From Haloarculaceae archaeon (GTDB taxonomy: Archaea; Halobacteriota; Halobacteria; Halobacteriales; Haloarculaceae): a stretch of 13,640 bases of DNA. Under the pieces are notes generated by a model that had not been told where the DNA came from, searched no databases, and saw only the letters and a list, made by a program, of their open reading frames with translations. Made by a program: the position numbers and the translations under genes. Below, piece after piece: positions 1-6,372 of this stretch; the first letter of the stretch is position 1; each line of letters opens with the position of its first letter. Where the stretch lies: positions 1 through 13,640 of the forward strand of contig JAQCMX010000158.1 of assembly GCA_028274885.1 (NCBI GenBank), read 5' to 3'.

Positions 1-582
1 GTCACCGGTACCGGGATCCCGATCCGAGGGAACGACATCGACACCGACCAGATCATCCCGGCGCGGTTCATGAAGGTGGTCACCTTCGACGGCCTGGGTC
101 AGTTCTCGTTTTTCGATCTTCGCTTCGACGACGAGGACAACCCCAAAGATCACCCGATGAACGAAAAGCGCTACCAGGACGCGAGTATCATGGTCGTCAA
201 CGACAACTTCGGCTGTGGCTCATCGCGCGAGCACGCGCCCCAGGCGCTCATGCGCTGGGGCATAGATGCATTTATCGGCGAGGGATTTGCAGAGATCTTT
301 GCCGGGAACTGTCTGGCGCTGGGTTTGCCGACGGTCACCGCCGACAGTGACACGATCCGGGACCTCCAACAGTGGGTCGAACAACATCCTGACGGCGTCA
401 TCGATATCGATGTCGCTGCACAAGCTGTCGGCTACGGCGACAGAGAGATCAGCGTCGATGTCGACGAGGGCCAGCGCAAGGCACTCGTCGATGGCATCTG
501 GGACACGACTGCGCTGATGCGGTCAAACCAGCAGGCCACCGAGTCGACCGCCGCCGCATTGCCTTACACGACCCAGAGCTGA
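1..582 (+). CDS. leuD: 3-isopropylmalate dehydratase small subunit, 5' end cut by window edge
   Basis: Small subunit of isopropylmalate isomerase. With LeuC (expected upstream, outside the window) it converts 2-isopropylmalate to 3-isopropylmalate in cytosolic leucine synthesis. The reading frame is open from base 1 and gives 193 visible residues. The family signature GNDIDTDQIIPARFMK is encoded at about bases 28-75, so the ATG at 70 lies inside the gene and is not the start. NFGCGSSREHAP, the swivelling-domain loop that contacts substrate, is encoded at about 205-240, and IGEGFAEIFAGNCLALGLP follows at about 274-330. The LeuD family runs to about 200 residues, so only a few N-terminal residues are missing. 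The last 20 or so residues form a polar tail beyond the core. In many haloarchaea leuC, leuD and leuB are consecutive; here leuB follows only after an intervening gene on the other strand. Confidence 0.96.
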   Translation, partial: VTGTGIPIRGNDIDTDQIIPARFMKVVTFDGLGQFSFFDLRFDDEDNPKDHPMNEKRYQDASIMVVNDNFGCGSSREHAPQALMRWGIDAFIGEGFAEIFAGNCLALGLPTVTADSDTIRDLQQWVEQHPDGVIDIDVAAQAVGYGDREISVDVDEGQRKALVDGIWDTTALMRSNQQATESTAAALPYTTQS

Positions 583-693
583 GACAGCGACCCGATATTC
601 GTAAGTGGAATTGGTCTCCCGCCGGGTCGGTCCGGAACTTCTGTGACTGCACAGCCTCTGTGAGTGCATATTCCGGTACTTCCCGACACAGAA

Positions 694-1098
694 TCAGGCT
701 GGCGACGGTTTCTCGACGTCGGAGACGTACGCGGCGAGATCCCTCGTCGAGAGCATCCCGACGACACCTTCCACCTCGTCGACGACCGGCAGGTGGTGAA
801 AGTCGTGGTTGACAATCCTGTCTGCGGCGACACGAACCGAATCCTGTGCGGTGACTGTGATCACGTTATCTGTCATGTGTTCCCCGACGGTCGTTTCGTC
901 GTTGGGGTCACCGTCCCTTACGATCCGGACAAAGTCAGTGTTCGTCAGGATGCCCTCAAGATGATTGTCGTCGTCAACAATCAGCAGCGATCCGATGTTG
1001 CGCTCGAGCAACCGTTCGGCGGCAGCTTCGACGGGTGTGTCCCGCGTGACGGTGACGATACTCGAAGACATTACCCGCCCAACAAAGATGTCTTCCAT
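694..1098 (-). CDS. Tandem CBS-domain protein (134 aa)
   Basis: A stand-alone pair of CBS domains, at about residues 7-62 and 72-128, which together form one Bateman module. Such modules usually bind adenine nucleotides or S-adenosylmethionine and act as energy or metabolite sensors. Both domains keep the ligand-contacting motif: GILTNTD in the first and GMLSTRD in the second, each with the Ser/Thr and Asp that hold ribose and phosphate. No effector domain is fused, so the partner is unknown. The frame extends eight codons further to an ATG at 1122. I prefer the ATG at 1098 because MEDIFVGRVMSS matches how haloarchaeal relatives begin, from memory, and a TATA-like element sits about 25 bases before it. 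The gene converges on leuD (111-base gap) and diverges from leuB (111-base gap). It might respond to nucleotide state near a biosynthetic locus, but that is inference. Confidence 0.9.
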   Translation of the reverse strand: MEDIFVGRVMSSSIVTVTRDTPVEAAAERLLERNIGSLLIVDDDNHLEGILTNTDFVRIVRDGDPNDETTVGEHMTDNVITVTAQDSVRVAADRIVNHDFHHLPVVDEVEGVVGMLSTRDLAAYVSDVEKPSPA

Positions 1099-1119
1099 GT
1101 TCTCCACACACGCTTTGGG

Positions 1120-1128
1120 CATATAATC
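1120..1128 (-). promoter_or_regulatory. TATA-like promoter element of the CBS gene
   Basis: On the minus strand this reads GATTATATG. It is centred about 26 bases before the ATG at 1098, the spacing expected for a leaderless haloarchaeal transcript. It overlaps the alternative ATG at 1122, which argues against that longer start. Two tandem TATCGG copies (plus strand, 1131-1142) lie just upstream of it, where TFB or a regulator would sit. Confidence 0.55.
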
Positions 1129-1182
1129 GTTATCGGTATCGGATGTCGTCGACCGCTATCCGGGTCGCTAACCGACATGTTC

Positions 1183-1190
1183 TTTTTATC
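1183..1190 (+). promoter_or_regulatory. TATA-like promoter element of leuB
   Basis: TTTTTATC is centred about 24 bases before the leuB ATG at 1210, in otherwise GC-rich DNA. This suggests leuB has its own leaderless transcript and is not simply read through from leuD. Confidence 0.6.
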
Positions 1191-1209
1191 GCCCCGAGGA
1201 CGTTGTGTC

Positions 1210-2193
1210 ATGCCCCACGAGATCGCAGTCATCCCCGGAGACGGTATCGGCCAGGAAGTCACCCCCGCAGCAGTGGACGTTCTCGAAGCGCTCAACGTTG
1301 GGTTCGAGTTCGTCTACGGTGAAGCTGGCGACGAGACGGAAGCCAAGATGGGGGTTGCACTTCCCGAGAAAACCCGGGAACTTGCGGATGGGGCTGACGC
1401 AACCCTCTTTGGCGCCGCCGGGGAGACGGCCGCGGACGTTATTCTGCCGCTTCGATCCATCGTGGGCGCCTTTGCCAACGTTCGCCCGGCACGGACCTAC
1501 CCCGGATTGGATGCGGTCCAGCCCGGCACGGACCTCGTTTTCATCCGGGAGAACACCGAGGGTGTCTACGCCGGCATCGAAAACGAAATCACCGACGGTG
1601 TCCGGACACTGACGCGGGTGGTCACCGAGGACGCCTGCGAACAGATCGCCGAGTACGGCTTCGAGTACGCCCGGCAGAGCGGTTTCGACGACGTCACCAT
1701 CGCCCACAAGGCAAACGTCATGCGCGAGACCGACGGCCTGTTCCTCGAGGTTGCACGAGGTGTCGGTGACGACCGGGGGGCCGAGTACGAAACCGCGCTC
1801 ATGGACGCCCTGGCGATGCACCTGGTGGCGCACCCGGAGGACTACGGCGTCGTCATCTGTCCAAACCTCGCCGGTGACGTGCTGTCCGACCTCGCGGCCG
1901 GACTCGTCGGCGGTCTCGGTCTTCTCCCATCTGCAAACGTTGGCGAGGAAAACGCCCTGTTCGAACCAGTCCACGGCTCTGCGCCCGACATCGCGGGTGA
2001 AGGCATCGCCAATCCCGCGGCGATGATCCTTTCGGCCGGAATGTTACTCGACCATCTCGGCTACACCGGGGAGGCCGCGCGCGTCCGTAACGCGGTCGAG
2101 TCTGTACTCGCTGAGGGACCACACACCCCCGATCTGGGTGGGAACGCATCGACACAGGACGTGACAGAGGCGATTGTCGACCGACTCGAGTGA
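1210..2193 (+). CDS. leuB: 3-isopropylmalate dehydrogenase
   Basis: Oxidatively decarboxylates 3-isopropylmalate with NAD+ to give 2-oxoisocaproate, the third step of leucine synthesis, in the cytosol. It has 327 residues, a normal length for the beta-decarboxylating dehydrogenase family. Visible motifs are IPGDGIG near the N-terminus, the substrate arginines R82 and R92 (LPLR...NVRPAR), FIRENTEGVY at 111-120, the catalytic lysine in HKANV (K167), the metal-binding aspartates D222 and D226 in NLAGDVLSD, and FEPVHGSAPDIAG at 251-263 by the cofactor site. The frame is open far upstream, to 664, but that part is antisense to the CBS gene. MPHEIAVIPGDG is the natural start and a TATA-like box precedes it. 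Homoisocitrate or isocitrate dehydrogenase are related alternatives, but the adjacent leuD supports LeuB. Confidence 0.96.
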   Translation: MPHEIAVIPGDGIGQEVTPAAVDVLEALNVGFEFVYGEAGDETEAKMGVALPEKTRELADGADATLFGAAGETAADVILPLRSIVGAFANVRPARTYPGLDAVQPGTDLVFIRENTEGVYAGIENEITDGVRTLTRVVTEDACEQIAEYGFEYARQSGFDDVTIAHKANVMRETDGLFLEVARGVGDDRGAEYETALMDALAMHLVAHPEDYGVVICPNLAGDVLSDLAAGLVGGLGLLPSANVGEENALFEPVHGSAPDIAGEGIANPAAMILSAGMLLDHLGYTGEAARVRNAVESVLAEGPHTPDLGGNASTQDVTEAIVDRLE

Positions 2194-2218
2194 CCGTCGA
2201 GTGGCCCCGTGGCGTACT

Positions 2219-2226
2219 GTTTTTAC
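2219..2226 (+). promoter_or_regulatory. TATA-like promoter element of the carotenoid oxygenase gene
   Basis: GTTTTTAC is centred about 26 bases before the GTG at 2249. It supports a leaderless start there rather than at the upstream ATG at 2174, which would overlap the end of leuB. Confidence 0.55.
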
Positions 2227-2248
2227 TGTCGCGGACGTACCGTTGGGC

Positions 2249-3670
2249 GTGTCGAACGCGTTTGATATTGGTTTCCGGTCACAGGAAACCGAACTGATCG
2301 ACAGGACTGTGCCCGTCGAGGGTGAGATACCCGAGTGGCTCTCGGGGACGCTCCTCCGAAACGGGCCTGGAAAGTTCGAGGTCGACGATTCGAAACTTCG
2401 CCACTGGTTTGACGGCTTCGCGATGGTTCGGGCCTACGACTTCACAGATGGAGATATCGAGTACAGTAACAGATTTTTGCGAACAGAGAGCTACGCCGAT
2501 GCGCTGGCTGGACGAGCGAGCGGACAGTTCGCGACTGATACGAGCGGTCTGGCAAAGATCCGAAGCTGGCTCGGACAGCTCGGTCCGCCGGCCGCGACCG
2601 ATAATGCAAACGTCCACGTCGCGGAGATCGACGGCGAACTGGTCGCCCAGACTGAGGTGCCACGCTGGGTCACGTTCGATCCAGAGACGCTGAACACGCA
2701 AGGGACGTTCGAATTTGTCGACGAGTTCGAGCCCGATATGACCACCGCCCACCTCGTCGAGGATCCGGACACAGGGGCGTTGTTTGGCCACGCGCTGTCG
2801 TTCGGGCGGACCCACGAGTACCACCTATTTCGGATCCCGGACGGACAGCGCCGTCGTGAGGTCGTCACGTCGATCCCCACAGACAACCCCGCCTACGTCC
2901 ACAGTATCGGGGTCAGCAAAAACCACCTGATCCTGGTGGAGACGCCGCTCCAGATCGATATCCTGCGCTCGCTCTCCCCGTTCAGAGAAGGGTTTTTCGA
3001 TCTGCTCGAGTGGGACGAGAACGGCCCTACCACGGTTTGCGTCCTCGACCGTGAGACCGGGGACACGGTCGCGCGTGGCCGGACTGAGGGGTTTTTTACC
3101 TTTCACACGGTCAACGCGTACGACGATGACCAGGAGGTGGTCGTCGACCTCGTGGCCTTTGCGGATCCTTCGATCGTCGAGGGCCTGTCCTTCGAGATGC
3201 TCGAAAAGGAGGGGTTCGACGGAGTCGCCCAGGGGCGCCTGATCAGACTCCGCATCGGTCAGGACGGGAATATAACCACGCGCAGACTCTACAACGGGGG
3301 AATCGAACTCCCTGTCGTCCCGCGTGCTGTCAAGACGAAGCCGTACCGTTACGCATACGGACAGGCGACAGATCGGCCGGGAGCAAACGGTCTCGTCAAG
3401 ATCGACACCGAGCGCGGAACTGCCCGCGAGTGGTGGGAACGCGATACCTACGTCGAGGAACCGTGCGTGGTCCAACGCCCCGACGCCGAGACAGAGGACG
3501 ACGGCGTCGTACTCGCGCCGGCCCTGGATGTGGAGGCAGAACGATCCAAACTCCTGCTATTTGACTGTGAAACGCTCGAACTCCAGGCCACGGCACACCT
3601 CCCCCAGCACGAACCGTTCGGATTCCACGGCCGGTTTTTTGACTCGTTTGACCGCGCAAGCCCACGGTAA
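2249..3670 (+). CDS. Carotenoid cleavage oxygenase family protein (RPE65/CCD)
   Basis: Non-haem iron dioxygenase of the carotenoid oxygenase family, a seven-bladed beta-propeller that splits a carbon-carbon double bond in carotenoids or stilbene-like substrates to give aldehydes or ketones. Taking GTG 2249 as start gives 473 residues. All four iron-ligand histidines are present in family context: H168 (TTAHL), H218 (YVHSIG), H286 (FTFHTVNAY) and H460 (PFGFHGRFF). Second-shell glutamates appear in AQTEVP and YVEEPCV. The N-terminus has the usual PEWLSGTLLRNGPGKFEV segment. The frame also opens at ATG 2174, but those codons overlap leuB and a TATA-like box favours 2249. In haloarchaea retinal is usually made by Brp/Blh; this family could also make retinal or shorter apocarotenoids, and the substrate cannot be read from sequence. 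It follows leuB by 55 bases on its own promoter and converges on the histidine kinase. Confidence 0.93.
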   Translation: MSNAFDIGFRSQETELIDRTVPVEGEIPEWLSGTLLRNGPGKFEVDDSKLRHWFDGFAMVRAYDFTDGDIEYSNRFLRTESYADALAGRASGQFATDTSGLAKIRSWLGQLGPPAATDNANVHVAEIDGELVAQTEVPRWVTFDPETLNTQGTFEFVDEFEPDMTTAHLVEDPDTGALFGHALSFGRTHEYHLFRIPDGQRRREVVTSIPTDNPAYVHSIGVSKNHLILVETPLQIDILRSLSPFREGFFDLLEWDENGPTTVCVLDRETGDTVARGRTEGFFTFHTVNAYDDDQEVVVDLVAFADPSIVEGLSFEMLEKEGFDGVAQGRLIRLRIGQDGNITTRRLYNGGIELPVVPRAVKTKPYRYAYGQATDRPGANGLVKIDTERGTAREWWERDTYVEEPCVVQRPDAETEDDGVVLAPALDVEAERSKLLLFDCETLELQATAHLPQHEPFGFHGRFFDSFDRASPR

Positions 3671-3671
3671 C

Positions 3672-3694
3672 CCACCGCTGTGTCGTCACGGTGG
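3672..3694. terminator. Possible hairpin between convergent genes
   Basis: CCACCG (3672-3677) and CGGTGG (3689-3694) form a perfect 6-bp stem with an 11-base loop, two bases after the carotenoid oxygenase stop codon. There is no T-run after it, so a termination role is only a guess from position between two convergent genes. Confidence 0.3.
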
Positions 3695-3762
3695 ACTTGC
3701 AACGTCCGAGACAGCCTGGAGATTCCCGAGCGGAGGACGGCACTGGCAGGACCCGTCGTCGC

Positions 3763-5325
3763 TCACGGCGACCGTACCCCCGCTCCACGTCCGGTGAGGC
3801 GAGGGGTGACATACCGGTATCCAAACGATGTCAGCGCGCCGAGTGAGAGCCCCCACACGAGGTGACTGACCAACAATCGGCCCGAGAAATCGGGGACCCC
3901 CGCAGGAATCCCGAGCAGTCGTAGCCATACTGGCGCGATGAAACTGGCAGCGACGACCCAGACGACCAGGCCCCAGAGCACGCCGGTTATCTCGTAGATT
4001 CTCACAGTGTCGCGGTATCGTTCCAGTGTGAGCGAGAGGACGCCGACGTACATAAACGCGAACACGATACTATGAAACTCGTGTGTCAGCCATCCGATGA
4101 CGGGATCGACAGTGCCGTAGAAGATCCCGATGCCCGAGACCGAACCACCGAGCAACTCCGAGGCGATTGCGTACGGGATGCCCGCAATGATTGCTGAAAC
4201 GAACGTCACGAGGAGGTGTGGCACGGCGGGTGCCACGCCGGTGAGATCCGCTGTTGTTGGCCCCTCGTTTATTTCGCCGGTCGGGACGCGTGGCAGACCC
4301 ACCGTGACAGTCGTTCCGGATCCACTGACCACGGTCTCGATATCCCCACCGTAATTCTCGACGAGTAGCCGGACGATGTTCAGCCCGAACCCGACATTTG
4401 GATTGTCGAATTCCTCGATATCACCGGTTTCGAGCAGCGATTGCTGGTTTTCTGGGAGTCCACCACCCTCGTCACGAACACTGACGGTGACCGTCGTCGG
4501 GGTCGCGTCGACCTCGACTGTCGGCGACGGATCGTCGCCGTGAACGATTGCATTTTCGAGCAGTTGGGTAAAAACGAGCGGGAGGCGTTCGTTCGCATAC
4601 GCCGAGAGATCTTCGGAGCTCCACTCGACTGAAACGTCTGTTTCAGGATACTGGGCACTGATCGTTTGGATGCTCTGCTCGAGTGACTCACCGATGTCCC
4701 GGGGGGTCCGTGATTCGCCCGCACCACTGCTCTTTTCGGTGAGATATTTCACCTCCTCGATTGTCTCTTCGATGTCACGCGCTTGATCATCGATCACGCT
4801 CTGGCGTTCCGGATTCCTCTCGGGATCGAGACTCGCGTAGCCCCGGATCGCAGTCACAGCGTTGAGCACCTCGTGGCGGAGCAATCGATTGAGTGTCACT
4901 AACCGATTGGTCTGCTGTCTGAGTTCGCTTCGCTGTCGTCGGTTACGTGACGCGTAGAGACCGGTTAGCGTGCCGCCAACGCTGCCTCCGATGAGAAAGT
5001 TCGAGAGATACGTCTGCGATCGGGCGCTCTCCAGATCCACCGCGGCATCCGTCGACCCGATGAGTGTCAACACGACCAGAACGAGCATCGCAAGGAATCC
5101 GATGACAGACCACATCGCAGTCGTTCGAACCACCTCCGGTCTGAAATCCCCAACGGTGAGCGCTACTCCAAACGTTGCCAGGCCGAGACCGATGGCAAGC
5201 GGCACAACGCCTGCCAGGTAGAACCGTACCGGGTTCTCGTAGAGAGCCAGCGTAACGGTAAACCGCGTGAGAAAGAACCCAAGACCGGCAACGACAAGCC
5301 CACTGTAGTTGAGACGGCTTCGCAT
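3763..5325 (-). CDS. Membrane sensor histidine kinase with N- and C-terminal membrane modules
   Basis: Two-component histidine kinase of 520 residues. Four hydrophobic segments fill residues 8-125. An HisKA-like helix follows with NRLLRHEVLNAV, where H151 is the expected phospho-acceptor. The ATP-binding domain shows N258 (N-box, LLENAIVHG), D285-G-G-G (G1 box, RDEGGGLP) and G312-F-G314-L (G2 box). No PAS or GAF domain is seen, so sensing is probably by the membrane parts. After the kinase core ends near residue 346, a further membrane region of about 150 residues (roughly 370-505) holds four or five segments, including GWLTHEFHSIVFAFMYVG. This reverses the usual layout, in which the ATPase domain closes the protein. 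No response regulator lies beside it, as is common for orphan haloarchaeal kinases. The start ATG has an AT-rich promoter 20-35 bases upstream. The signal is unknown. Confidence 0.92.
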   Translation of the reverse strand: MRSRLNYSGLVVAGLGFFLTRFTVTLALYENPVRFYLAGVVPLAIGLGLATFGVALTVGDFRPEVVRTTAMWSVIGFLAMLVLVVLTLIGSTDAAVDLESARSQTYLSNFLIGGSVGGTLTGLYASRNRRQRSELRQQTNRLVTLNRLLRHEVLNAVTAIRGYASLDPERNPERQSVIDDQARDIEETIEEVKYLTEKSSGAGESRTPRDIGESLEQSIQTISAQYPETDVSVEWSSEDLSAYANERLPLVFTQLLENAIVHGDDPSPTVEVDATPTTVTVSVRDEGGGLPENQQSLLETGDIEEFDNPNVGFGLNIVRLLVENYGGDIETVVSGSGTTVTVGLPRVPTGEINEGPTTADLTGVAPAVPHLLVTFVSAIIAGIPYAIASELLGGSVSGIGIFYGTVDPVIGWLTHEFHSIVFAFMYVGVLSLTLERYRDTVRIYEITGVLWGLVVWVVAASFIAPVWLRLLGIPAGVPDFSGRLLVSHLVWGLSLGALTSFGYRYVTPRLTGRGAGVRSP

Positions 5326-5344
5326 CTACCTTACTCCGGTAGTT

Positions 5345-5359
5345 CGCATATGTTTATTA
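5345..5359 (-). promoter_or_regulatory. AT-rich promoter of the histidine kinase
   Basis: On the minus strand this reads TAATAAACATATGCG. It lies 20-34 bases before the kinase ATG and includes TATA-like sequence at the right distance for a leaderless transcript. A short inverted repeat, CTACC (5326-5330) and GGTAG (5338-5342), fills the space between box and start codon. Confidence 0.5.
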
Positions 5360-5361
5360 TC

Positions 5362-5377
5362 AATACGGCTGCGTATT
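5362..5377. promoter_or_regulatory. Perfect dyad AATACG-GCTG-CGTATT, candidate operator
   Basis: Two exact 6-base inverted arms are separated by four bases. The dyad lies between the promoters of the divergent kinase and Rdx genes, covering about -37 to -52 of the kinase start codon and upstream of the TATA-like box at 5415-5424. The position fits a dimeric regulator acting on one or both genes. The binding protein is unknown. Confidence 0.45.
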
Positions 5378-5414
5378 AAAATAAAAGTTCTGTCTACATC
5401 GCCGTACAGGGATC

Positions 5415-5424
5415 ATTTTTATAC
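5415..5424 (+). promoter_or_regulatory. TATA-like promoter element upstream of the Rdx-family gene
   Basis: ATTTTTATAC is the clearest TATA-like element in this gap. It is centred about 75 bases before the ATG at 5495, which implies a 5' leader of roughly 45-50 bases rather than a leaderless message. A GTG at 5429 is in frame but lies too close to the box to be the start. Confidence 0.5.
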
Positions 5425-5494
5425 GAACGTGCAACCCGGCACCGAACCAGGCCAGCGGCCAAGGTTCAGGTGTATCGCACCCAAACACGAGGGT

Positions 5495-5731
5495 ATGACA
5501 ACAGTCGAGATCGAATACTGTGTCCCGTGTGGGTTCCGTGATCGGGCACTCGACGTCCAGCAGGCGATTCTGAGCGGACTCGAACGGGAACTGGACGCGG
5601 TGACACTCGAGATGGGCGACCGCGGCATCTTTCAGATCCGGGCAGATGGGGAGGTCGTTTACGACAAATCACAGGCCGACCTGGACGTCGACGAGGTCGT
5701 CCGGAAGATCCGCGATCGGACCCGGGCCTGA
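5495..5731 (+). CDS. SelT/SelW/SelH (Rdx) family CxxC protein
   Basis: A 78-residue protein of the Rdx family, with a small thioredoxin-like fold. Animal members carry selenocysteine in a CxxU motif; here the motif is the cysteine form, C9-V-P-C12, in IEYCVPCGFRDRAL, right after the first beta strand as usual. The rest fits the short SelW fold, including RGIFQIRADGEVVYDK and a C-terminal helix DVDEVVRKIRDR. Family members are thought to be thiol redox proteins; the partner here is unknown. The ATG at 5495 is chosen because the protein then starts at the expected strand, MTTVEIEYC. Earlier in-frame codons would add a basic, arginine-rich stretch unlike the family and would run across the promoter. 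It diverges from the kinase and is followed by uspA-like on a separate promoter. Confidence 0.88.
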   Translation: MTTVEIEYCVPCGFRDRALDVQQAILSGLERELDAVTLEMGDRGIFQIRADGEVVYDKSQADLDVDEVVRKIRDRTRA

Positions 5732-5805
5732 TTGGCTGTGGCCGACTGATGGGGGTCCGACGAGGGTACACCTGCCGCCGGTTTAGTAGCGCCACCGGTA
5801 AGGGC

Positions 5806-5815
5806 TGTATTTATG
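5806..5815 (+). promoter_or_regulatory. TATA-like promoter element of the UspA gene
   Basis: TGTATTTATG is centred about 28 bases before the ATG at 5839, matching a leaderless start. An in-frame ATG further upstream, at 5749, would place this box inside the coding region and is disfavoured. Confidence 0.6.
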
Positions 5816-5838
5816 GCTGCTCGGGTCCCAGCACAGGT

Positions 5839-6255
5839 ATGTCCGTCTTGGTCGCATACGACGGGTCACGGCCCGCAAAGGAGGCAGTCGAGCACGCGAT
5901 CGATGAATACGACGAGGAGGAGATTGTTCTGTTACGCGTCATCGAGGGGGCAGGGGGATCGACAGACGCGGGTCTCGGGTTGGCCAAGGAGAAATTAAAA
6001 CAGTTCCGGGAGGAAGCATCGGCAAGTGTGTCTGCCGATCTCGACGAACTCTTCGATACGGATGGGGTCGAGATACGAATCGAAACCACGTTTGGCAAAC
6101 CCGCCCGTGAAATCGTTTCCTTCGCCGAAGACGACGAGATCGAACACATCGTCGCCGGTAGCCACGGCCGCGAGGGTATATCCCGGATCTTCCTCGGGAG
6201 TGTCGCAGAAAAGGTCACACGTCGGGCGACGGTTCCGGTCACCGTCGTCAGGTGA
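5839..6255 (+). CDS. Universal stress protein, UspA family
   Basis: A single-domain cytosolic UspA protein of 138 residues, a typical length. It starts MSVLVAYDGS, where the first strand and D8 belong to the nucleotide pocket. It ends with the complete ATP-binding motif G-x2-G-x9-G-S at residues 107-121 (GSHGREGISRIFLGS), followed by VTRRATVPVTVVR. It is therefore expected to bind ATP, as MJ0577-type members do. Such proteins often dimerise and are linked to stress survival, but the specific role is unknown. The middle region is rich in Glu and Asp, as in halophile proteins. It lies 107 bases after the Rdx gene on its own leaderless-type promoter, so the two need not be co-transcribed. Confidence 0.94.
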   Translation: MSVLVAYDGSRPAKEAVEHAIDEYDEEEIVLLRVIEGAGGSTDAGLGLAKEKLKQFREEASASVSADLDELFDTDGVEIRIETTFGKPAREIVSFAEDDEIEHIVAGSHGREGISRIFLGSVAEKVTRRATVPVTVVR

Positions 6256-6308
6256 CAACCCTCCCCGGCGACCTCCAGCCCGGGATCCCATCGCATACAG
6301 ATGGTGAC

Positions 6309-6322
6309 AGCGACATATCGCT
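6309..6322. promoter_or_regulatory. Dyad AGCGA-CATA-TCGCT upstream of the ABC operon
   Basis: Five-base inverted arms flank CATA, about 50-64 bases before the ABC ATPase start. The centre contains ATAT, the only TATA-like sequence in this 117-base gap. It could be a promoter overlapped by an operator, which would suit an exporter controlled by a repressor, but this is weak evidence. Confidence 0.3.
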
Positions 6323-6372
6323 CTCCCGCCGGGAATCGAACAGCCTTTGCGCTCTGGCGCTAACGTCCCCGT

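Noticed and set aside
588..629. CGACCCG/CGGGTCG inverted repeat after leuD as a terminator
   Set aside because: The loop is 29 bases with no T-run, so a chance match in GC-rich DNA is more likely.
664..1209. Upstream extension of the leuB reading frame giving a 509-codon frame
   Set aside because: The extension is antisense to the CBS gene, has no homology to the dehydrogenase family, and a TATA-like box and MPHEIAVIPGDG mark the start at 1210.
1186..1974. Long minus-strand open frame (262 codons) opposite leuB
   Set aside because: It is a high-GC shadow of leuB with no recognisable motif, no promoter, and a composition that mirrors the real gene.
2825..3475. Long minus-strand open frame opposite the carotenoid oxygenase
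   Set aside because: The plus-strand frame carries all iron-ligand motifs; the antisense frame shows no family features and is a shadow.
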